From the NCBI GenBank assembly GCA_947500555.1, contig CANMSE010000002.1, positions 806,001 through 870,000 on the forward strand: DNA of 64,000 nt. Direction: 5' to 3'. Below the pieces are notes generated by a model that was not told the DNA's origin, did no database searches, and saw only the letters and a list, made by a program, of their open reading frames with translations. Both the position numbers and the translations under genes were made by a program. The stretch is from an uncultured Fulvivirga sp. (GTDB lineage: Bacteria > Bacteroidota > Bacteroidia > Cytophagales > Cyclobacteriaceae). Positions 57,894-64,000 of the stretch are shown in pieces; positions within the stretch are counted from its first letter, which is position 1, and the number at the start of each line of letters is the position of its first letter.

Positions 57894-58790
57894 ATGAGGA
57901 ATTTAGCATTTTTAGTAGCTGTTTTATTTTTTGCATGTAATTCAAGCAAAAAACCTGATGAACAAGCTTTTCTGGATAGTCTCGACTCTACTACTGTAGA
58001 AGGTCCTGCTATATCGGAAGAAGTTATTAGTAGTATTATTCAACAAATACCTTCACCATTAGAAATTTCGGTTCTTCTCAAAGAGTCAGGTACTAAGTAT
58101 GACAAGAATTTTTTAAATTCTTCTGATAATCTATCAAAATACAACAGTAACTACAGCAAATCTCTCAATTTGGGTATCTACGGTACCGATTTGGGATATA
58201 CTAACATTTACGAGCAAAATCAAGATGGTCTTGATTATATGGCAGCTATAAAAGAATTGGCTGATGGTTTAAGTATTGGTCAATTTTTCGATATAGAAAC
58301 AATAGGCAGGTTAGCTACAAACAGCAAGAATCTGGATTCTTTATTATTGATTACAACCCAAAACTTCAATAGTATAAATCACTACTTACAAGAGCAAGAC
58401 AGGGCTAATTTGAGTGTACTCCTTTTAACTGGTGGTTGGCTTGAGGCTATGCATATTACTTGCCAGGTTGCACAAAAAGATGCTGGCAATCAGGAATTAA
58501 AGAACACCATTGGTGAGCAGAAAATAATTCTAGAGAACATTGTATTATTATTGAGCTTCTATAAAGAGGTTGATCAAAATATGGCATCACTTTTGGAAGA
58601 CATGCAGAAGTTGCAAGCGGAGTACGATAAAATCGAGATTGTTAAAACGTATAAAGAATCAACTTTTGAAATAGTAGATGGAGTGATGGTGATTAAAGAT
58701 AATAGTACTAGTGAGATCAAAATTACTGATGAGAATATTAACAACATCACAACACTTATCAGTGACATAAGAAAAAACGTAATTAGTTAG
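57894..58790 (+). CDS. Putative outer-membrane/periplasmic lipoprotein
   Basis: 298-residue lipoprotein. The signal peptide MRNLAFLVAVLFFAC ends in a lipobox with Cys15, followed by NSSKKPDEQ. The mature part is largely helical with Asn-, Ser- and Gln-rich loops (NSSDNLSKYNSNYSKSLNLGIYGTD) and a C-terminal coiled coil. I recognise no named family. It has its own promoter (57840-57870) but follows the ABC transporter fusion by only 96 bp and may be tied to that system. The next gene begins immediately after its TAG stop. Confidence 0.72.
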   Translation: MRNLAFLVAVLFFACNSSKKPDEQAFLDSLDSTTVEGPAISEEVISSIIQQIPSPLEISVLLKESGTKYDKNFLNSSDNLSKYNSNYSKSLNLGIYGTDLGYTNIYEQNQDGLDYMAAIKELADGLSIGQFFDIETIGRLATNSKNLDSLLLITTQNFNSINHYLQEQDRANLSVLLLTGGWLEAMHITCQVAQKDAGNQELKNTIGEQKIILENIVLLLSFYKEVDQNMASLLEDMQKLQAEYDKIEIVKTYKESTFEIVDGVMVIKDNSTSEIKITDENINNITTLISDIRKNVIS

Positions 58791-58807
58791 TGGAAAATAA
58801 TCAGAAT

Positions 58808-59236
58808 ATGAAAAAGGCTATTTATTCAATTTTAATTGCAGGTTTGTTTTTTATAGCAAACAGCGCGCAAGCTCAATGCAATACAGAAGAATATACTAAC
58901 TCATGCATACCAAAATTGGCCTCCGGGTTTAACTTCCTGAAGAGTTACAAAATTGATGGGCAAGGAGGATCTAAAACGAAAGTGGAATATTCTTACGTTT
59001 TCACTAAAGGCACTCAGTATATGATCAATGTTTGTGCAACAGGAGAATCAACTGATGGTATTATCGTTAGCTTATTTGATAGTAATAGAAATCAAGTGGC
59101 GAGCAGTAAATTTCAGGGACAGTTTTTATCAGCGATAGCATACCCTTGTAATACAACTGGTATATACTATATACAGTATACCTTTGATAACTCTGCACAA
59201 TTCTGTGGAGGTAGCGCTTTAGGTTTCAAACGCTGA
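58808..59236 (+). CDS. Small secreted protein, cysteine-containing beta domain
   Basis: 142-residue exported protein. The ATG at 58808 gives a textbook signal peptide (MKKAIYSILIAGLFF, cut after AQAQ); the GTG at 58790 would add six residues before it and overlaps the previous stop. The mature part has six cysteines and beta-strand pattern such as GIIVSLFDSNRNQVASS and GIYYIQYTF, resembling a small PPC-like (pre-peptidase C-terminal) beta sandwich. Function unknown. A terminator follows 25 nt after the stop. Confidence 0.72.
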   Translation: MKKAIYSILIAGLFFIANSAQAQCNTEEYTNSCIPKLASGFNFLKSYKIDGQGGSKTKVEYSYVFTKGTQYMINVCATGESTDGIIVSLFDSNRNQVASSKFQGQFLSAIAYPCNTTGIYYIQYTFDNSAQFCGGSALGFKR

Positions 59237-59260
59237 TCTATAAGTATTTTAAAAATAATA

Positions 59261-59297
59261 GAGCAGGCTTTCTCTGAGAAGGCCTGCTTCTTTTTTT
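59261..59297 (+). terminator. Rho-independent terminator abutting a start codon
   Basis: A 13-bp stem with one G-T wobble (core GCAGGC/GCCTGC, loop CTG) followed by CTTTTTTT. The T tract ends at 59297 and the ATG of the esterase gene begins at 59298, leaving no 5' leader between them. Confidence 0.8.
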
Positions 59298-59948
59298 ATG
59301 CAAGAAAAATACTCAAAATTTCAATATACAGCTCGTTACTTTCAATTAGGAGAACTAAATGCCAATTGCAAACGAGTTATTTTTGTGATTCATGGGTACG
59401 GGCAGCAAGCGAAATACTTTCTCAAAAAATTCACTTCACTTGCTGACGGAGAAACGTGCATTATTGCTCCGGAAGGACTTTCACGTTTTTACCTGGAAGG
59501 TTTCAGTGGACGTGTAGGTGCTACCTGGATGACAAAGGAAGATCGCTTAACAGACATTGATAACTATTTATCGTACCTCAACAGTCTATATACCAGTCTA
59601 AAAAAAGCCATCCCGAACGAAGCTGAGATAGTACTATTAGGGTTTTCTCAGGGTTCTGCCACCGTTTCAAGATGGGCCTCATCAGGAGTTGTAACTTTTA
59701 ATAAATTAATTCTTTGGGCCGGAGTGTTTCCTCCTGATATGAATTTTGAAAGTTCTGCAGCAATATTTGCTAACAAGGAGATACATTATGTCTATGGATC
59801 AGAGGATCCCTATGTCAATCAAGAAAGGCTTGATGAAATGAAAGTATTATCTGATAAGCTTGATGTACAACCCCGGGTCACTACGTTCTCTGGTGAACAC
59901 AACATTGATGCAGAAGTATTAGCTCAATTGCTTATTAATGATAGTTGA
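59298..59948 (+). CDS. Alpha/beta-hydrolase esterase (phospholipase/carboxylesterase type)
   Basis: 216-residue cytoplasmic serine hydrolase. Oxyanion strand VIFVIHGYGQQ (27-37), nucleophile Ser117 in LGFSQGS, acid Asp170 in YGSEDPYV and His201 in SGEHNID complete the triad. It resembles the family of small carboxylesterases; the natural ester is unknown. The only early ATG is the one right after the terminator T tract, so its transcription must begin inside or before that hairpin. It overlaps the convergent dehydrogenase gene by 30 nt at the 3' ends. Confidence 0.87.
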   Translation: MQEKYSKFQYTARYFQLGELNANCKRVIFVIHGYGQQAKYFLKKFTSLADGETCIIAPEGLSRFYLEGFSGRVGATWMTKEDRLTDIDNYLSYLNSLYTSLKKAIPNEAEIVLLGFSQGSATVSRWASSGVVTFNKLILWAGVFPPDMNFESSAAIFANKEIHYVYGSEDPYVNQERLDEMKVLSDKLDVQPRVTTFSGEHNIDAEVLAQLLINDS

Positions 59949-60680
59949 AGATGCCTGATCAGTGGGCAGAACAATAAGATCGCTAATATTTACGTGGTTA
60001 GGTCGCGTGATAGCAAATAATATAATGTCAGCAATATCTTCAGCCCTTAATGGAGAAAATCCTTTATACACGCTCTTTGCCCTATCCTTGTCACCCTTAA
60101 AACGCACCTCAGAAAACTCTGTTTCTACTAGGCCAGGATTGATGGCGCTAACCCTTATACCATGTTTATTCAGGTCCATGCGCATACCATTATTTATGGC
60201 ATCTACTGCGTGTTTAGAGGCGCAATAAACATTACCATTAGGATACACCTCTTTACCTGCAATTGAGCCTATATTAATGATGTGTCCAGATTCTCTTTCG
60301 ATCATTATTGGTATAATAGCCTTTGATAAATAAAGCAAACCCTTAACGTTTATATCAATCATTGCATCCCAATCATCGATACTACCACTTTGTATTGAAT
60401 CCAGTCCATGGGCATTTCCTGCATTATTGATCAAAACATCGATAGTTTTCCATTCAGGATCAAGTTCTGCAATTAACTCTGTTAGCCTCTCTCTATCTCT
60501 AACATCAAAAGCTAAGGTCAAGACCTTGGTCACTTTCCCTAAACTCGTCTCTAGTTCTGCAAGTCTTTCTTCTCTTCTGCCGGTTAAAATTAGCCTATAG
60601 CCTTCCTTTGCTAGCAATTCAGCGGTAGCCTTACCAATACCTGAAGTAGCTCCTGAAATAAATACTGTTTTGCCAATCAT
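59919..60680 (-). CDS. Short-chain dehydrogenase/reductase (YdfG-like)
   Basis: 253-residue NAD(P)-dependent classical SDR. Cofactor motif SGATSGIG (9-16), NADP-compatible TGRREERL, NNAG (about 86-89), catalytic Ser in IGSIAGKEVY, and YCASK for the Tyr/Lys pair. The RRE turn suggests NADP preference. Closest in feel to YdfG-type 3-hydroxy-acid dehydrogenases, but the substrate is unknown. Its ATG overlaps the porT-like stop (ATGA), indicating co-translation from the ubiE operon. Confidence 0.9.
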   Translation of the reverse strand: MIGKTVFISGATSGIGKATAELLAKEGYRLILTGRREERLAELETSLGKVTKVLTLAFDVRDRERLTELIAELDPEWKTIDVLINNAGNAHGLDSIQSGSIDDWDAMIDINVKGLLYLSKAIIPIMIERESGHIINIGSIAGKEVYPNGNVYCASKHAVDAINNGMRMDLNKHGIRVSAINPGLVETEFSEVRFKGDKDRAKSVYKGFSPLRAEDIADIILFAITRPNHVNISDLIVLPTDQASSTIINKQLS

Positions 60681-61411
60681 TGAAATAGCAAATATAGAGT
60701 GACTGTGTTTGTGTTAAGGCGATCAATTCCTACACTCAAATCATTATTATCTGAGCCAAGCATATTGGTTATCCCTCTGGAAAATCGAATTTCCGGAGAG
60801 AATTTAAATAGCGGATAATACATATCAATACCAAAACCAACATCCAGTGATAAATTAAATGCTCTGATATCAATATTCTCTTTACTTACTTCATCAACAT
60901 CATTTTTTCCAGACGCTTCAAAACCAGGTTTCACCCCTCCCACCATATACATTCGGAAGTTGCCTCTCCTTTCAGATTTATACTTCAAGAGAACTGGAAG
61001 TTCAACGACTGTTGTTTCTACCAACTCATCTATTGTTGGTGCATCAAGGCTAAGGTATTCCAGTCGATGCTCGTAAAAAGATACTTTAGGTAAGATTCTC
61101 ACATCAAAGAATTCTGACATCCTCATATTAACAATAAATCCGAGTGAAAAGCCTGGAGACCATGAAGGAGATATTGAATAAAGAGTGTCTAAATCTCTGT
61201 TAACGAATTCGTCAGAATATTTGAGCTGGTAAGATGTAGTATGGATTCCAATAAGAAAACCATAACTTAGAAAACGATCATCATAATTTGGATTGTTCAT
61301 CTCTACCTTTCTCTGGGCATTCACATACCCCGAAAAAGAGATAATAAAGAAAGTCAATATTATTTTTGACCTATGTAAATTGAACTTATGCCAAATGTTA
61401 GTGATCTCCAT
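60677..61411 (-). CDS. porT: PorT-like outer-membrane barrel (T9SS)
   Basis: 244-residue outer-membrane protein with a signal peptide (cut after YVNAQ, about 33). The mature chain is a beta barrel (GFSLGFIVNMRMSEFFDVRILPKVSFY ... VELPVLLKYK) and ends TLYLLFQ with C-terminal Phe. PorT is needed for the Bacteroidota type IX secretion system. The assignment rests on the fold, size and, above all, on its position next to ubiE, an arrangement I know from other Bacteroidota. The ATG lies inside the ubiE gene, so the two overlap by 52 nt. Confidence 0.75.
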   Translation of the reverse strand: MEITNIWHKFNLHRSKIILTFFIISFSGYVNAQRKVEMNNPNYDDRFLSYGFLIGIHTTSYQLKYSDEFVNRDLDTLYSISPSWSPGFSLGFIVNMRMSEFFDVRILPKVSFYEHRLEYLSLDAPTIDELVETTVVELPVLLKYKSERRGNFRMYMVGGVKPGFEASGKNDVDEVSKENIDIRAFNLSLDVGFGIDMYYPLFKFSPEIRFSRGITNMLGSDNNDLSVGIDRLNTNTVTLYLLFQ

Positions 61412-62082
61412 TGAGTATTTTTAAATCCTGCCTTTTCTAATACTTTAAGAAAATTAGGTCCATCCGGAAATGCCTCTACAGATTCAGGAAGGTATGTGTA
61501 GGCAGCATTATCTTTGGATATAAGTTTACCAAGTTTAGGTAAAATTGCTTTAAAGTAAAAGTTGTATATCTGCTTAAAGGGAAATTTTGTTGGTTTTGAA
61601 AATTCTAAAATAACTGCTTTACCTCCTGCTTTCAGCACCCTGTTCATATCCGCTAGACCCTTCTCAAGATTTTCAAAGTTTCTTACTCCAAAAGAAACGA
61701 TTACAGCATCAAAGGTATTGTCCTCAAATAATAGTTTCTCAGAATCACCCATTTGTAAATCGATGATACCATCATAACCCCTCTTTTGCATCTTTTTCCT
61801 TCCCACTTCCAGCATTCCTTCAGAGATATCAACTCCCACAATTTTCTTCGGGTTTAGAGCTAAAGCTTCAATAGCAAAATCCCCAGTTCCCGTAGCGATA
61901 TCAAGAATATGCTCTGGTTTATCCTTTTTTAAATACTTTATGGCCTTTTTCCTCCATAAAATATCTATCCCCAGACTCAAGAAATGATTAAGAAAATCAT
62001 ACTTGTGGCTAATGTTATTGAACATCTCAGCAACCTGTTCTTTCTTACTTGCTTGCTTCTCCTTATACGGTACTACAGCCAT
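61360..62082 (-). CDS. ubiE: Demethylmenaquinone methyltransferase (UbiE/MenG)
   Basis: 240-residue SAM methyltransferase that makes menaquinone from demethylmenaquinone. Motifs: MFNNISHKYDFLNHFLSLGID (about 20-40), SAM site ILDIATGTGDFA, VGVDISEGML, and the family signature FSKPTKFPF, with SFGVRNFEN in the middle. A complete, normal-length copy. First gene of a probable operon with porT-like and the dehydrogenase. An imperfect AT hairpin at 62111-62135 lies about 30 nt before the start. Confidence 0.95.
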   Translation of the reverse strand: MAVVPYKEKQASKKEQVAEMFNNISHKYDFLNHFLSLGIDILWRKKAIKYLKKDKPEHILDIATGTGDFAIEALALNPKKIVGVDISEGMLEVGRKKMQKRGYDGIIDLQMGDSEKLLFEDNTFDAVIVSFGVRNFENLEKGLADMNRVLKAGGKAVILEFSKPTKFPFKQIYNFYFKAILPKLGKLISKDNAAYTYLPESVEAFPDGPNFLKVLEKAGFKNTQWRSLTFGISSIYIGQK

Positions 62083-62110
62083 AAAACACCAATTAAGCTT
62101 ATATTCTGCA

Positions 62111-62135
62111 AATATCCTTATGACTCAAGGATATT
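62111..62135. repeat. Inverted repeat upstream of ubiE
   Basis: 9-bp stem AATATCCTT/AAGGATATT with a 7-nt loop, between the stop of the OmpA-family gene and the ubiE start. No T tract follows on either strand, so it is either an operator-like site or a weak terminator. Confidence 0.35.
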
Positions 62136-62178
62136 CCTAGATATGAACAAATAAGAAATAAATAAGTTGAGATTGTTT

Positions 62179-64000
62179 CTATTTTCCTCCGAGGACCTTA
62201 AACTCTACTCTTCTATTCAACTCTCGGCCTTCTTTTTCGTCATCGTTACTGGCTAATGGCTTTTCTTCGCCATATCCAACCGCTGTAATTCTACGGGCAT
62301 CAATTCCCTTTTCAACCAAAAAGTCTTTTACCGCATTCGCTCTTCGTTGTGAAAGCTGTTTGTTGTAAGCAGCAGCACCGATGTTATCGGTATGCCCGGA
62401 TATCTCAATTTGAAGTCCTGTATTTTCGGACATCATCCCCTGAAGTTTATTTAACTCGTTGAACGACTCATCTTTAAAAGTGGCTTTATCAAAATTGAAA
62501 TAGATGTTTCTTAATACAGACCTTCGGCCAACCCTCAACTTTTTCATCCTTACCTTTCGTTCAATCACCTGTTCGGATGTTGATACACCGGGCAGCCTTA
62601 CATCAATATTTTGAAAAATGAATCCCGAATTTTCGACCGACAGTTTATACACCTTTGGTTCCATGGAATTTACTCTAAATTCAAACTGACCTGGTCCCCT
62701 GTTAGTTTTTCCAGCCATTACATTGTCTGAACTAACTAAACTCGTCTTTGCAGCAAGCGGTTCTCCTGACTCGTCCATGACGCTGACTAAGAGTACAACA
62801 GGCTGCATTGGTTCCGTCTTATCTTCAACTGCCACTATATCTGTTTGAGAAGAATCCGCAGGAGTGGTATCTACTTGTTCTATGTCTTTAGCGGCTATAG
62901 TTTCTCCAACCTCATCCTCTTGTAAGATGGTCACCATGTATATATCAGTAAAACCCAATCCATCTTCTCTAACCGAAGCATAATAGCCTCTTTTACCATC
63001 TTTGGTACTTACAAAGAATATATCATCGTCAGGTGTGTTGATAGGGTAGCCCAAATTTTGTGGTTCCATCCATTCGCCTGCAGCACTATCATATTCTGAT
63101 TTAAAAATATCATATCCCCCCATTCCTTTTCTTCCCAGGGAGCTAAAATAAAGTGTCTTACCATCATAATCGATAAACGGAGCATCATCATCAAACTCAG
63201 TATTGATCATACTTCCAAGATTCTTAGATCTTGCCCATTCACCATTTCTATCCTTAATACTGTAGTAGATATCAATGCCTCCCTGACCACCTGGTCGATC
63301 ACTGGCAAAAAATAAAATATTACCATCTGGCGAAATGGAAATAGAAGCTTCTTTAAAACCCTCAGAGTTAATACTCTCACTCATTGGTTGTGGAAACGTC
63401 CATGTTCCATCCTCTTTTCGATCAGATTCATAGATATCCCCGTTATTATCATCTTTATATAAGAACAATTGATTACCATCAGCAGAAAGTGCCAAGTTCG
63501 AATCATGAAAAGGTGTATTGACAATATTTCCAATGTTTTCAGCCGGACTCCAATTATCCCCCTGCTTAGTACTTATAAAGATATCTTCGTAAGGTTTATT
63601 ATCAGAAAATACATTTTCATTTAAGTTACCATCTCTTCTACGAGTAGTAAAAATTAAGATTGTCTCATCCTCATTTAGCACAGGACCATATTCTTCGTAC
63701 TCACTATTTATGGCGCTACCAATATTCACAACAGAATAGTGAGCAGGGTTAGCTACAAATTCAATCGCATTTTGGCATTCGTATATTTTTCTATCAACAT
63801 CTGCCAGTTCAACACGATCGCGTCCTCTATAACCATCACGATCAATTAATTTTTGTCGGTATCTGGAATAAAATGCTAAGGCTTTGTCAAACTCAAGCCC
63901 AAAGTGGTATGCTCGCCCGATCCAGTACTCTATATCGAAACGGTATTCCGGATCTAATTCCAAAACTTGAAGAAAATACTTAACCGCATTTTTCTTACCC
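62179..64000 (-). CDS. TPR/beta-propeller/CRD/OmpA protein (PorE-like), 5' truncated
   Basis: The open frame runs off the right edge; at least 607 residues are visible. The visible N-terminal part is TPR-like (AVKYFLQVLELDPEYRF), followed by a six-bladed PD40/WD40-like propeller (about 90-350 of the visible part; repeated SPDGNILFFASDRPGGQGGIDIY pattern), a carboxypeptidase-regulatory-like beta domain (about 405-480) and a C-terminal OmpA peptidoglycan-binding domain (ISGHTDNIGAAAYN ... RELNRRVEF). This TPR-propeller-CRD-OmpA order is that of PorE, a T9SS-associated periplasmic protein, but Bacteroidota hold several paralogs, so the role is not certain. The start codon lies outside the window. 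Confidence 0.82.
   Translation of the reverse strand, partial: GKKNAVKYFLQVLELDPEYRFDIEYWIGRAYHFGLEFDKALAFYSRYRQKLIDRDGYRGRDRVELADVDRKIYECQNAIEFVANPAHYSVVNIGSAINSEYEEYGPVLNEDETILIFTTRRRDGNLNENVFSDNKPYEDIFISTKQGDNWSPAENIGNIVNTPFHDSNLALSADGNQLFLYKDDNNGDIYESDRKEDGTWTFPQPMSESINSEGFKEASISISPDGNILFFASDRPGGQGGIDIYYSIKDRNGEWARSKNLGSMINTEFDDDAPFIDYDGKTLYFSSLGRKGMGGYDIFKSEYDSAAGEWMEPQNLGYPINTPDDDIFFVSTKDGKRGYYASVREDGLGFTDIYMVTILQEDEVGETIAAKDIEQVDTTPADSSQTDIVAVEDKTEPMQPVVLLVSVMDESGEPLAAKTSLVSSDNVMAGKTNRGPGQFEFRVNSMEPKVYKLSVENSGFIFQNIDVRLPGVSTSEQVIERKVRMKKLRVGRRSVLRNIYFNFDKATFKDESFNELNKLQGMMSENTGLQIEISGHTDNIGAAAYNKQLSQRRANAVKDFLVEKGIDARRITAVGYGEEKPLASNDDEKEGRELNRRVEFKVLGGK

Overview
The window comes from a Bacteroidota genome, most likely a Cytophagia-type, free-living and probably marine bacterium. 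The DNA is AT-rich and genes have no clear Shine-Dalgarno sequences. Several upstream regions carry the Bacteroidota promoter element TAnnTTTG. There is a type IX secretion (T9SS) sorting domain on a giant exoprotein, a PorT-like barrel next to ubiE, and many Bacteroidota-typical families (DUF3078, DUF2851, DUF6438, SiaBC). No tRNA, rRNA, insertion sequence, prophage or CRISPR array was seen.

Layout. 1-174: 5' end of an alpha-oxoamine-synthase-like aminotransferase, cut by the window edge. 355-9553 (minus): a tightly coupled operon with an Hpt-receiver protein first, then four histidine kinases that share nearly the same catalytic core but carry different sensory front ends. 9554-10380: a structured intergenic stretch, a strong hairpin terminator and the tmRNA gene ssrA. 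10445-20228: a DUF481 outer-membrane protein, a 2806-residue T9SS-exported metalloprotease-like protein with an internal duplication of about 680 residues, and a small DUF6438 protein. 20577-25013: an unknown membrane protein, dnaX split at an A10 run (candidate programmed -1 frameshift), a DUF3078 protein and a single-domain response regulator. 25219-45279: mostly housekeeping genes (lytic transglycosylase, O-methyltransferase, M16 peptidase, nucleoside phosphorylase, NeuD-like acyltransferase, pyrF, lolA, ftsK, pyrD, xerD, aroQ, a class V aminotransferase, MarC, rnhA, a saccharopine-dehydrogenase-like enzyme, cdd).

45413-59236 (plus) is the most unusual region. It is a run of ten same-strand genes: a PilJ-N/HAMP/GAF/PAS sensor, a CheR methyltransferase, a receiver-less CheB methylesterase, a membrane GAF protein, a HAMP/GAF/PAS sensor ending in a PP2C (SpoIIE) phosphatase, a SiaB-type kinase, a SiaC-type phosphoprotein, a TerB-like/ABCG transporter fusion, a lipoprotein and a small secreted protein. 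It looks like a SiaABC partner-switching module merged with chemotaxis-type methylation enzymes and an ABC transporter. It has no CheA, CheW, SiaD or classical chemoreceptor inside the window.

59298-64000: an esterase, a short-chain dehydrogenase, porT-like, ubiE, and a TPR/beta-propeller/OmpA protein with the architecture of the T9SS component PorE, truncated at the window end. All assignments come from reading motifs by eye; no database search was run.
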